64,000 nucleotides of DNA from Janthinobacterium sp. 344 (GTDB taxonomy: Bacteria; Pseudomonadota; Gammaproteobacteria; Burkholderiales; Burkholderiaceae_D): the NCBI RefSeq assembly GCF_900112025.1, contig NZ_FOKL01000001.1, positions 1,169,084 to 1,233,083 of the forward strand. Reading direction: 5' to 3'. The position numbers and the translations under genes were made by a program. Below the pieces are notes generated by a model, which worked only from the letters and a program-made list of their open reading frames with translations, was not told the origin of the DNA and searched no databases. Position 1 is the first letter of the stretch; every line of letters starts with the position of its first letter. Shown in pieces: positions 18,822-26,832 of this stretch.

Positions 18822-19699
18822 TTGGCGACCCGTTTCCAGAGAAGAGTGAAGATGACGGTGGTGGCCAGCATCATCAGCACGGCCATGCTCGATGCGTACG
18901 AGACCTTGCCCATCAGGCCGATGCCTTGCGCATACGCGTACATGTCCAGCGTTTCGGTGGAGATGCCGGGGCCGCCCTTGGTCATCACGTAGATCAGGTC
19001 GAACGAACGCAGCGACTCGACCATCTTGATGAACACGAGGCTCATGATGGGCACCTTCAGCATCGGCAGCGCAATGTAGGCATACACCTGCAGCGTGCTG
19101 GCGTAATCGAGGCGCGCCGCTTCCAGCGGTTCGGCGGGCAGGGTTTCCAGCAGCTTCAGGATGACGGCGCCGAAGAACAGGCCCCACTGCCAGATGTCGA
19201 CCAGCGCCACCGCGTACAGGGCCGTGGCGGGGTCCGACAGCAGCGCCGTGCCGCCCAGGCCCACGCATTCGAGCAGCCAGTTCAAAATGCCCATCAGCGG
19301 CGAATACATGAACTTCCAGATGAAGGCGGCCGAGACGCGCGGCAGCAGCACGGGCACGATCAGGAGCAGCGCGATGACATCGCGCGTGCGGCCCTTGACC
19401 TTCTCGAACAGGAACACGGCCAGCAGCACGCCGACGAGCAGCGAGCCGGCCACGGTGACCACCTCCCAGATGGCCGACACCTGCACGGCATTGAGGAAGC
19501 GGCGGTCGCCGAACAGGCGGATAAAATTGGCCAGGCCCACATACTCGCTGTCGCTGTAGCGCAGCACGCGGTTTTGCAGGGCCAGGTTGATGGCGGCGAT
19601 GCTGGGCACCAGGCCCAGGATCAGCAGGACCAGCAGCGGCAGCGTCAGAAAGACGGCCGGCAGCCAGGTGTGGCGTTTCTTGCGGATGGTATGCGGCAT
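18809..19699 (-). CDS. Polyol ABC transporter permease 1 (MalF/SmoF type)
   Basis: A permease of about 296 residues with six helices. The first is WLPAVFLTLPLLVLLILGLVP, and the EAA loop reads EPLEAARLDYASTLQVYAYIALP. Three possible starts are in frame: TTG at 19714, ATG at 19705 and ATG at 19699. A GAAAG motif lies 8 nt before 19699 but only 2 nt before 19705, so 19699 is preferred. It is separated from the binding-protein gene by about 120 bp that contain a strong palindrome. Confidence 0.9.
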   Translation of the reverse strand: MPHTIRKKRHTWLPAVFLTLPLLVLLILGLVPSIAAINLALQNRVLRYSDSEYVGLANFIRLFGDRRFLNAVQVSAIWEVVTVAGSLLVGVLLAVFLFEKVKGRTRDVIALLLIVPVLLPRVSAAFIWKFMYSPLMGILNWLLECVGLGGTALLSDPATALYAVALVDIWQWGLFFGAVILKLLETLPAEPLEAARLDYASTLQVYAYIALPMLKVPIMSLVFIKMVESLRSFDLIYVMTKGGPGISTETLDMYAYAQGIGLMGKVSYASSMAVLMMLATTVIFTLLWKRVAKWEN

Positions 19700-19757
19700 G
19701 GTCATGGCTTTCAAACGAGAACGGACAAGCGCTGGCGTTACCCCAAAAGCAAGAGCT

Positions 19758-19784
19758 GGGGTCAGACCCGTCGGGTCTGACCCC
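19758..19784. repeat. Perfect 12-bp palindrome GGGGTCAGACCC/GGGTCTGACCCC
   Basis: Arms 19758-19769 and 19773-19784 are perfectly complementary around the loop GTC. The element sits between the binding-protein gene and the first permease gene of the polyol operon. A degenerate relative, with one arm duplicated, lies at 57219-57258, so this looks like a dispersed intergenic palindrome. In the mRNA it would fold into a very stable hairpin protecting the upstream binding-protein message or partly terminating before the permeases. Confidence 0.8.
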
Positions 19785-19819
19785 TGGTTTTAGCTGGTGG
19801 AGTCGTTGGCGATATGGGC

Positions 19820-21091
19820 TTATTTACGCTTGCTGGCCCGCTGCATCACTTCCGTGGCGTACTCGTTGGCTTCATCGAGCGCGCTCTGCACATCGCCGCG
19901 CGTGCCCGTAAACACCTCTTCCAGCACCACGCCCAGGTTGTCGCCGATGTCCGGCCACTCGGGGCTGGGCCAGATGGTGACGCGCGAGACGGGCGTGGTG
20001 TCCGTCAGGCCCGCCTGGATCTGCGGCTTGACGTGCTTGCGGAAGTAGTCGCTGTTGACGGTGCTGGTGCGGTTGTAGTCGCTGAAGACGTTGTCCTTCA
20101 GGCGCGCCTGTTCCTGCTCCTTGCCCGTGGCAAAGGCGATGAACTTGCCGGCAGCCTGGCGCGTGCATTCATCCCTGGCGCCCGTGGCGGAGATGGCCAG
20201 GCCATGGCCGTAGGCGGCCGACGCCAGCGGCGCCGGCGGACGCGCATAGCCGACCTTGTCGACCACCGAGGATTTCTTCGGGTCTTCCATCCAGTCGGCG
20301 AACGGCGTGGACTCGATCATGAAGGCCACCTTGCCCGACCTGAAGGCTTCGAGCGCATTGCTCCAGTCGTAGGTGGCGCCGCCCGGCGGCGAATACTTGA
20401 ACAGGTCGCGGTACAGGGTGGTGGCCTTGACGGCCTGCGGCGAATTGAAGGTGGGCACGCCGTCCTTTTCCCACTTGCCGCCGGCGGCCAGCATGAACGG
20501 CGACCAGCGCCATACATTCATGCCCGAGCCGCGCTGGCCCCGCGCCGCCCAGCCGTACACATTCGGCGGGCTATTGAGTTTCTTGACGGCGGCGACCAGT
20601 TCGTCGAGCGTCTTCGGCACGGCGATGCCGGCTTTTTCCAGCAGGTCGCGGCGGTAGAACAGGAAATCGCTGCCGCCGATCAGGGGCGCGAAATACGCCA
20701 CGCCCTTGTACGAGGCGACGGCGCGACGGCCCGGCAGGAAGTCGTCGTAGTCGGCTTCCTTGGGCAGGTATTTGAGCAGCGGGACGACCCAGCCGGCCGT
20801 GGCAAATTCGGCCACGTTGGCTTCGTCGATGTAATAGACCTGGTAGGAGCCGGCCTTGGTGGAGGCATCGAGGCGGGCTTTCGAGCGGCGATCGTTCTCG
20901 CCGAAATAGCTGATCTGCACCTTGGTGCCGCTTTTCTTTTCATACTCGGCGAGGGTCTTTTCCATCACCGTCAGGCCCAGGCTTTTTTGCGCCAGCACCT
21001 TGATTACGGGAACCGAGCAGCTTTGCGCCGCGGCGTCGGCCAAACCGGCGGACATGAGGGCGCCCCATGCAACAGCAGTCATGATTTTCAT
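19820..21091 (-). CDS. Polyol ABC transporter substrate-binding protein (SmoE type)
   Basis: A 423-residue periplasmic binding protein of the family-1 extracellular solute-binding group. The signal peptide covers about 1-22 (ending SAGLADAAA). The mature chain shows the usual pattern: EKTLAEYEKKSGTKVQISYFGENDRR, YQVYYIDEANVAEFATAGWVVPL, then YGWAARGQRGSG and the hinge region. It is the first gene of the operon, with GGAGA about 8 nt before its ATG. The role is to capture a polyol and deliver it to the two permeases. Confidence 0.92.
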   Translation of the reverse strand: MKIMTAVAWGALMSAGLADAAAQSCSVPVIKVLAQKSLGLTVMEKTLAEYEKKSGTKVQISYFGENDRRSKARLDASTKAGSYQVYYIDEANVAEFATAGWVVPLLKYLPKEADYDDFLPGRRAVASYKGVAYFAPLIGGSDFLFYRRDLLEKAGIAVPKTLDELVAAVKKLNSPPNVYGWAARGQRGSGMNVWRWSPFMLAAGGKWEKDGVPTFNSPQAVKATTLYRDLFKYSPPGGATYDWSNALEAFRSGKVAFMIESTPFADWMEDPKKSSVVDKVGYARPPAPLASAAYGHGLAISATGARDECTRQAAGKFIAFATGKEQEQARLKDNVFSDYNRTSTVNSDYFRKHVKPQIQAGLTDTTPVSRVTIWPSPEWPDIGDNLGVVLEEVFTGTRGDVQSALDEANEYATEVMQRASKRK

Positions 21092-21103
21092 AACACGTCT
21101 CCA

Positions 21104-21148
21104 TTTTTATAGTCCGGCGGTTTTCCACCGGTATGCCAACTATAAAAA
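21104..21148 (-). promoter_or_regulatory. Inverted repeat upstream of the polyol operon
   Basis: TTTTTATAGT (21104-21113) and ACTATAAAAA (21139-21148) form perfect 10-bp arms separated by 25 bp, ending 13 bp before the ATG of the binding-protein gene. The space between includes a smaller imperfect dyad (CGGCGG/CCACCG). It is a candidate operator or looped 5' leader structure for the operon. Binding by the AraC-type regulator is only inferred from position. Confidence 0.5.
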
Positions 21149-21227
21149 CAAAGACGGCGCGCCACCACTACAAAAGGCGCGGCTTTCTAAATACTTTTTT
21201 TCACTTCGCTGGTACGCATTTGCCGCG

Positions 21228-21758
21228 TCAATCCAGGCGAAAATCCCTGCGGTAGATATTCGTCTCCTTGCCGTCGGGCGGCAGGCGCGAGAAACGCTCG
21301 TAGCGCAGCCCCAGCTTGTTGAGCAGGTTGATCGACGCCTGGTTCTGCTGCGAGGTGATGCCGTACAGGGTGGGCAGGCGCAGCACGTGCTGCGCGTGCC
21401 GCACGATGGCGGCCGCCGCCTCCCAGGCATAGCCCTGGCCCCAGTGGGCGGGCCGCACGGCATAGCCGATATCGGGGCCGGGCAGGCTGTCGCGGCGCAC
21501 CAGGCCGGCCATGCCGACGGGCGTGCCATCGCTGCGGCGTTCGATGATGTACAGGGAGTAGCCATGGGTGCGGAACTGCGCCATGGGCCCCGCTTCCAGC
21601 GCCGCGCGCGCCGCTTCCACGGTATGCAGATTGCGCTGCCCGATGTTGGCGATCCACGACGGGTCGTTCACCAGTTCCAGGTAGAAGGCCGCATCGTCCG
21701 GCGTCACGGTGCGCAGGCGCAGGCGCGGCGTCTCGCAGATGGTGATGGCGGCGCTCAT
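21228..21758 (-). CDS. GNAT acetyltransferase (RimJ/RimL-like)
   Basis: A 176-residue acetyltransferase. The N-terminus ITICETPRLRLRTVTPDDAAFYLELVNDPSW is typical of the RimJ/RimL group; the acetyl-CoA loop is HWGQGYAWEAAAAIVRHA (about 108-125) and the late motif NQASINLLNKLGLRYE (about 140-155) is conserved. The start overlaps the preceding gene's stop by 4 nt. Substrate unknown: it may be a protein N-terminus or a small amine. Confidence 0.88.
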   Translation of the reverse strand: MSAAITICETPRLRLRTVTPDDAAFYLELVNDPSWIANIGQRNLHTVEAARAALEAGPMAQFRTHGYSLYIIERRSDGTPVGMAGLVRRDSLPGPDIGYAVRPAHWGQGYAWEAAAAIVRHAQHVLRLPTLYGITSQQNQASINLLNKLGLRYERFSRLPPDGKETNIYRRDFRLD

Positions 21759-22273
21759 GCGGGCCACTGCATCGGATCGGTCAGCAGCTGGTACATGACA
21801 TAGGCGTCGACATAGCCCAGTTGCGCGTGTCGGTAAGCCAGCGGCAGCGTGCCGATGACGGTAAAACCCAGCTTCTTCCACAGGGTGACGGCAGCCAGGT
21901 TGGTGCTGACGACGAAGTTGAACTGCATCGCCAGGTAGCCCGCGCGGCGCGCTTCCTCCATGCAGTGCACGCCCAGCATGCGGCCCACGCCCACGCCCTG
22001 CGCGGCCGGGTCGACCATGAACGAGGCATTGGCCACGTGCGATCCATGGCCCGGCTGGTTCGCCACCAGCTTGTACATGCCCAGCAGGCGCTCCGTGCCC
22101 ATCATGGCGACGTAGCTTTGCACGCCGGGACCGAACCAGTAGGCGTGGCATTCTTCGCGCGTGGTATCGGCGGGGAAGGGATACGTGTCGCCGCCGGCGA
22201 CCAGGGTCTGGAAAATCGGCCACATGGCGTCGAAGTCGGATTCCAGGGCGGGACGGATGTCAATTTCTTTCAA
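21755..22273 (-). CDS. GNAT acetyltransferase
   Basis: A 172-residue N-acetyltransferase. It begins KEIDIRPALESDFDAMWPIFQTLV; the acetyl-CoA binding motif is PAAQGVGVGRMLGVHCMEEAR (about 88-108), and the C-terminal NLAAVTLWKKLGFTVIGTLP segment is conserved. It is translationally coupled to the second GNAT gene (ATGA overlap), so the pair forms a two-gene operon. It resembles the YhhY/phosphinothricin-type acetyltransferases; substrate unknown. Confidence 0.88.
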   Translation of the reverse strand: MKEIDIRPALESDFDAMWPIFQTLVAGGDTYPFPADTTREECHAYWFGPGVQSYVAMMGTERLLGMYKLVANQPGHGSHVANASFMVDPAAQGVGVGRMLGVHCMEEARRAGYLAMQFNFVVSTNLAAVTLWKKLGFTVIGTLPLAYRHAQLGYVDAYVMYQLLTDPMQWPA

Positions 22274-22359
22274 GGTGAAGCTCCGGCAAACAAGTTAGGC
22301 TGATTGTCAGTGATTTGGGCAGGGCCGTCCAGCCGCACACGCGCGCCTGCGTCCGGACC

Positions 22360-23634
22360 TCAACGCCCGAGGCGGAAGTCCACGCTGCCGGGGCGTCCGG
22401 GCAAGTGCAGGCGCGATTGCGCGCGCGGCGCCTCGCTGACGATTTTCCCGCGCCGCAGCACCAGGCGCCGCGCCGCGCGCAGGCGCAGCGCTTCCACGGT
22501 ACTGCCGCAATCGAGGATCAGCAAGTCCGCATGGCAGCCGGGCGCGATGCCATAGCCGTCCAGGCCCAGGATGGCCGCCGGCGTCTGCGTCACGGCCAGG
22601 AAGCAGTCGTGCATGGCTTGCTGGCCCGTCATCTGCGCCACGTGCAGTCCCATATGCGCCACTTCCAGCATGTCGCCCGAGCCCAGGCTGTACCATGGGT
22701 CCATCACGCAGTCGTGGCCAAAGGCGACGGGAATGCCGGCGGCCAGCATCTCGGGCACGCGCGTCATGCCGCGGCGCTTCGGATACGTGTCGTGCCGGCC
22801 CTGCAGGGTGATGTTGATGAGCGGATTGGCAATGGCCGCCACGCCCGCCTCGCGGATCAGCGGCAGCAGCTTGCTCACATAATAATTGTCCATCGAATGC
22901 ATGGACGTCAGGTGCGATCCCGTCACCCTGCCCTGCATGCCAAGGCGCTGGCTGTGGAAGGCCAGGGTTTCGATGTGGCGCGACAGCGGGTCGTCCGATT
23001 CGTCGCAATGCATGTCCACCATCAAGCCCCGCTCGCAGGCGAATTCGCACAGCAGGCGCACGGATTCGGCGCCGTCAGACATGGTGCGCTCGAAATGCGG
23101 GATGCCGCCCACCACGTCGACGCCCATGGCGATCGCGCGTTTTAAATTATCGAAGGCGCCGGGACTGCGCAGGATGCCGTCCTGCGGGAAGGCCACCAGC
23201 TGCAGGTCGAGGTACGGCGCCACCTGGCGCTTCACGTCGAGCAGCGCTTCGACGGCCAGCAGGCGCGGGTCGCAGATATCTACGTGCGAGCGGATGGCCA
23301 GCAAGCCGCGCGCCACGGCCCAGTCGCAATACTGCAAGGCGCGTTCGATCAGCGCGTCCTGCGTCAGCTGCGGTTTCAGCTCGCCCCACAGCGCGATGCC
23401 TTCGAGCAGGGTGCCCGAGGCGTTGACGCGCGGCAGGCCGTAGCTGAGCGTGGCGTCCATGTGGAAGTGGGCGTCGACGAACGGCGGCGTGACCAGGTCG
23501 CCGGCCGCGTCGATTTCCTGCGCGCCCGTCACGGGCAAGGCGGGGCCCACGGCGGCGATGCGGCCGCCCGCGATGGCGATATCGATGGCGCGGCGCCCGT
23601 CGGGCAGGCTGGCATTGCGGATGACTAGGTCCAT
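22360..23634 (-). CDS. codA: Cytosine deaminase-like amidohydrolase
   Basis: A 424-residue metal-dependent hydrolase closely resembling E. coli cytosine deaminase, which converts cytosine to uracil and ammonia. Metal and catalytic residues are in place: His56 and His58 (DAHFHMD), His209 and Glu212 (DMHCDESDD), His241 (GSHLTSMHS) and Asp308 (FGHDC). Gln151 (VAFPQDGIL) corresponds to the pyrimidine-binding Gln of CodA. The residue after the metal Asp, which is Asp314 in E. coli, is Cys309 here, so the preferred substrate may differ. A GAAGGAG site lies before the ATG. No cytosine permease gene is adjacent. Confidence 0.8.
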   Translation of the reverse strand: MDLVIRNASLPDGRRAIDIAIAGGRIAAVGPALPVTGAQEIDAAGDLVTPPFVDAHFHMDATLSYGLPRVNASGTLLEGIALWGELKPQLTQDALIERALQYCDWAVARGLLAIRSHVDICDPRLLAVEALLDVKRQVAPYLDLQLVAFPQDGILRSPGAFDNLKRAIAMGVDVVGGIPHFERTMSDGAESVRLLCEFACERGLMVDMHCDESDDPLSRHIETLAFHSQRLGMQGRVTGSHLTSMHSMDNYYVSKLLPLIREAGVAAIANPLINITLQGRHDTYPKRRGMTRVPEMLAAGIPVAFGHDCVMDPWYSLGSGDMLEVAHMGLHVAQMTGQQAMHDCFLAVTQTPAAILGLDGYGIAPGCHADLLILDCGSTVEALRLRAARRLVLRRGKIVSEAPRAQSRLHLPGRPGSVDFRLGR

Positions 23635-24016
23635 GCGGACACTCCTTCGGTTGGCGACTGTGTCTGGCGTTTCAGTTAATTGTTATTTTATATATTTCCC
23701 ACGGATGTTGCAGTGCAAGAAACCAGCCACTGGCAAAAGCGTAGCCATAGATTCCTTGGCAACGCTTTGCGCGTGCGCAAACTTTCCGCAAATGCTGCCA
23801 GGCGCATGAATGCGGCAAGCACCCGTCGCGCCACCTGAAGAAAATAACTTTCAACTAACTCGAATCACCGCTAGAATATTCATATTGCGTTGCATCATAA
23901 AAAGTCCGTGATCAGCTATTTAGCACGCTACCCACTTTACAAAACGCGGCCAACTCTGGTTTTCGGGATTTTGCACAGCGTTTTGCCAGCATTTTAATCC
24001 GTACAAAGGAGTAAAT
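23635..24016. other. 382-bp AT-richer intergenic region between divergent codA-like and phasin genes
   Basis: The region holds promoters for both neighbours and no convincing gene. Notable items are a perfect dyad TTTGCGC-GT-GCGCAAA at 23766-23781, an AT-rich run at 23673-23695 next to the codA-like start, and a phasin promoter near the right end (listed separately). A 60-codon minus-strand frame at 23672-23854 has no ribosome-binding site or recognisable motif and is not accepted. Confidence 0.6.
23971..23998 (+). promoter_or_regulatory. Sigma-70 type promoter of the phasin gene
   Basis: TTGCAC (23971-23976) and TTTAAT (23993-23998) are spaced 16 bp apart. An AAAGGA ribosome-binding site lies at 24005-24010, seven bases before the ATG at 24017, so the leader would be very short. 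Confidence 0.5.
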
Positions 24017-24919
24017 ATGTTTCCGCTTCCAGAACACATTTCCAGCGCCGCCAAGTCGCAACTGGAAAACCAGCTGCAAATCTTCAGCCTCCTGACCAGC
24101 AAAGTCTTTGAAAGCGCCGAGAAAATCATCGCCCTGAACCTGAACGCCGGCAAGGCCGCCATTTCGCAGACGGCGGAAACGGCGCAGCACCTGCTGGTCA
24201 CGCAGGACCCGCGCGACTTCTTCAGCTACAGCACCAGCCAGGCGCAGCCGAACATCGAGAGCGTGCTGGCCTACAGCCGCCAGTTGTTCGGCATCGCCTC
24301 GGGCACCCAGGCCGAATTGCTGGCCTCGGCCAAGGCCCGCCTCGATGCAGCCTCGCCTGCCGACGCGCCCGCCGCTTCGCGCGCGCCTGCGCCGTCGGCG
24401 GCCGCCCCGGTCGCCCGGCTGGCGCCAGTGCCGGCGGCGCCGCTGCCACTGGCCGCCACCCTGCCGATCGCCGCCTCGGCCCCCGCTGTCACCACGGCCG
24501 CGGAAACGCCCAAGCCGGTGGCCAAGGTGGCCCTTGCCCCTGCGCCAGCCGCCAAGCCGGCACCAGCGGCCAAGGTGGCCGACAAACCGGCCGTGAAAGC
24601 GGCGGAAAGCAAGCCGGCCACCAAGGCGGTGGAGAGCAAGCCAGCGCCGAAAGCGGAAGCAGCCAAGCCCGCCCCGGCACCGGCGAAGGCCGCTGCCCCT
24701 GCGCCAGCGCCAGTAGCGGCCAAGCCCGCCGCCAAGCCGTTCCCGGCCAGCAAACAGGTCGCCAAGCCGGCCAGCGCCGCCGGCCAGACCGTGGCCAAGG
24801 CTGCCGTGAAGCACGCCGCCGCGCCGGCCGCCAAGCCGGCAGCCAAGCCCGCGCCCAAGGGCACGCCATCGAAACAGCTCGACATGCTGGGCGGTGGCAA
24901 AGGCAGCAGCCGCAAATAA
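24017..24919 (+). CDS. Phasin-family protein with long Ala/Pro/Lys tail
   Basis: A 300-residue protein expected to coat polyhydroxyalkanoate granules. Residues 5-110 form the helical phasin domain (MFPLPEHISSAAKSQLENQL..., LNLNAGKAAISQTAETAQHLL). From about 115 to 285 the chain is a low-complexity tail of Ala, Pro and Lys repeats (AAKPAPA, KAAESKPATKAVESKPAPK), similar to histone-like AlgP/PhaF tails that can bind DNA. The C-terminus is GGGKGSSRK. It has its own promoter and a terminator, so it is monocistronic. Granule-DNA tethering is inference from the tail. Confidence 0.88.
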   Translation: MFPLPEHISSAAKSQLENQLQIFSLLTSKVFESAEKIIALNLNAGKAAISQTAETAQHLLVTQDPRDFFSYSTSQAQPNIESVLAYSRQLFGIASGTQAELLASAKARLDAASPADAPAASRAPAPSAAAPVARLAPVPAAPLPLAATLPIAASAPAVTTAAETPKPVAKVALAPAPAAKPAPAAKVADKPAVKAAESKPATKAVESKPAPKAEAAKPAPAPAKAAAPAPAPVAAKPAAKPFPASKQVAKPASAAGQTVAKAAVKHAAAPAAKPAAKPAPKGTPSKQLDMLGGGKGSSRK

Positions 24920-24948
24920 GCCGGCACAGCGCAGCAAGCGGCAAAACA

Positions 24949-24969
24949 ACGGGCTACGGCCCGTTTTTT
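24949..24969 (+). terminator. Intrinsic terminator of the phasin gene
   Basis: ACGGGC and GCCCGT (24949-24954 with 24959-24964) form a 6-bp stem with loop TACG, followed by a run of six T. Confidence 0.85.
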
Positions 24970-25080
24970 GCGTGCCCGTCCACAGCGCGGTTTTCCGCCT
25001 TGTTGTATCCTACGCGTACTTTCTGTCCGCGTGCCCCTCCTTCCGCCCCGCGACACCCCAACAAAACAACAAAGGTAATC

Positions 25081-26832
25081 ATGAGTTTATCGAGGCTCAT
25101 CGCCGGCTTCGTGCGTCAGCATTGGCCGGCGTATGCCGCCGCCGCCGTCATGCTGACGGGCGTGGCAACCCTGACCGTCTGGATCCCGCGCCGCGTGGGC
25201 GCCATCATCGACGCCCTGGCCGCGCACCGCATGACGGCCGCCGAACTGTGGCTGGAGCTGCTGACCCTGCTCGCCGTCGGCGTCGTCATCTACTTCCTGC
25301 GCGTGGGCTGGCGCATCACCCTGTTCAAGGCCGCCTACCAGCTGGGCGTGATGCTGCGCACGCGCTTCTACACGCGCATGTCGCAGCAGGGCGCGTCGTT
25401 CTACCAGCACCAGCGCACGGGCGACCTGATGGCGCTGGCGACGAACGACATCGACGCCATCGAAATGGCCGCCGGCGAAGCCATGCTGGCCGGCTTCGAC
25501 GGCACCTTGACCCTGCTGATGGTGCTGGGCATCATGCTGCTGGGCGTGGACTGGCGCCTGGCCTGCATCGCCCTCTTGCCGTTCCCCCTGATGGGACTGG
25601 CCTTCTGGCGCATCTCCAGCCATATCCACACGGCCTCGACGGACTCATTACAACGCTTTGCCGCGCTGAACGACCATGTGCAAGAGTCCTTGTCGGGCGT
25701 GCGCACCTTGCGCGCGCTGGGACTGGAAGAACGCAGCAGCAAGCAGTTTTCCACCCTGGCCGGCCACGCGGCCAACGCCAGCCTGACGGCGCAGCGCTGG
25801 GAAGCGGCGTACGAACCGGCCGTCGGCCTGACCCTGACGGCCGCCACCGCGCTGACCTTGGGCCTGGGCGGCTACCTCGTATGGCACGACCAGCTGACCA
25901 TCGGCGCGCTGACGAGCTTTTCCATGTACCTGGGCCAGCTGATCTGGCCCATGTTCGCCGCCGGCTGGGTGCTGTCATTGATCGAACGGGGCCGCGCCGC
26001 CTGGCAGCGCCTGCAGCCCATGCTCGATGCGCCGCTGGCCATCGACGACCATGGCACGATCGATACGCTCACGCCCGGCCCCCTGCAATTGCAGGATATC
26101 GGCTTTGCCTACGCGGGCCAGACGGCGCCCGCGCTGTCGGGCATTTCGCTGCGCCTGCTGCCGGGCCAGACCCTGGGCCTGGTGGGCCCGACGGGCAGCG
26201 GCAAGTCGACCCTGCTGCGCGTGCTGCTGCGCCAGGTCACGCCGCAATCGGGCACGGCCACGTGGAGCGGCCAGCCGCTTGATGCATATACCCTGCACGC
26301 GCTGCGCGCGGCCATCAGCTGGGTGCCGCAGGAATCCTTCCTGTTCTCCGCCACCATCGCCGACAATATCGCCCTGGCCCGCCCCGGCGCCACGCGCGAG
26401 GAAGTGGAGCGGGCGGCGCAGCTGGCCGACATCCATGCCGACATCCTGCAGTTCCCCGATGGCTACCAGACGCACGTGGGCGAGAAAGGCATCACCCTGT
26501 CGGGCGGCCAGCGCCAGCGCGTGGCGATTGCCCGGGCCCTGCTGGCCGACAACGGCTTGCTGCTGCTCGATGATGCGCTGTCCGCCGTCGACACGGGCAC
26601 GGAAACGCGCATCCTGCAGCACCTGGAGGACCTGCGCCGCAAGCGCCCCGAGCGCAGCGCCATCATCGCCAGCCACCGCCTGAGCGCCGTCGTGAATGCC
26701 GATGTGATCCTGGTGCTGCGCGATGGCCACGTGACGGAAACGGGCAACCACGAGACCCTGATGCAGCGCGACGGCTGGTATGCCAGCCAGTGGCGCTATC
26801 AACAACTGGAGGCCAGCCTCGATGCCATCTAA
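25081..26832 (+). CDS. mdlA: ABC exporter half-transporter MdlA/SmdA-like
   Basis: A 583-residue exporter subunit with six transmembrane helices (about 15-305) and an ATPase domain (about 335-570). It aligns along its length with E. coli MdlA as I recall that sequence (HRTGDLMALATNDIDAIEMAAGEAML, TSFSMYLGQLIWPMFA, RYQQLEASLD). Walker A is GPTGSGKST, the signature LSGGQRQR. Walker B reads LLLLDDALSAVD, with Asp where the catalytic Glu normally stands. The start at 25081 follows AAAGGTAATC. It overlaps the partner gene by 11 nt; the two should form a heterodimeric exporter in the inner membrane. Substrate unknown, though multidrug or lipid-like compounds are plausible. Confidence 0.9.
   Translation: MSLSRLIAGFVRQHWPAYAAAAVMLTGVATLTVWIPRRVGAIIDALAAHRMTAAELWLELLTLLAVGVVIYFLRVGWRITLFKAAYQLGVMLRTRFYTRMSQQGASFYQHQRTGDLMALATNDIDAIEMAAGEAMLAGFDGTLTLLMVLGIMLLGVDWRLACIALLPFPLMGLAFWRISSHIHTASTDSLQRFAALNDHVQESLSGVRTLRALGLEERSSKQFSTLAGHAANASLTAQRWEAAYEPAVGLTLTAATALTLGLGGYLVWHDQLTIGALTSFSMYLGQLIWPMFAAGWVLSLIERGRAAWQRLQPMLDAPLAIDDHGTIDTLTPGPLQLQDIGFAYAGQTAPALSGISLRLLPGQTLGLVGPTGSGKSTLLRVLLRQVTPQSGTATWSGQPLDAYTLHALRAAISWVPQESFLFSATIADNIALARPGATREEVERAAQLADIHADILQFPDGYQTHVGEKGITLSGGQRQRVAIARALLADNGLLLLDDALSAVDTGTETRILQHLEDLRRKRPERSAIIASHRLSAVVNADVILVLRDGHVTETGNHETLMQRDGWYASQWRYQQLEASLDAI

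Noticed and set aside
19712-19714. TTG as the start of the first polyol permease
   Set aside because: ATG codons lie 9 and 15 nt downstream, the latter with a suitably spaced GAAAG.
23672-23854. A 60-codon minus-strand frame between the codA-like and phasin genes
   Set aside because: It has no ribosome-binding site and no motif, and it lies in the AT-richer promoter region of the codA-like gene.
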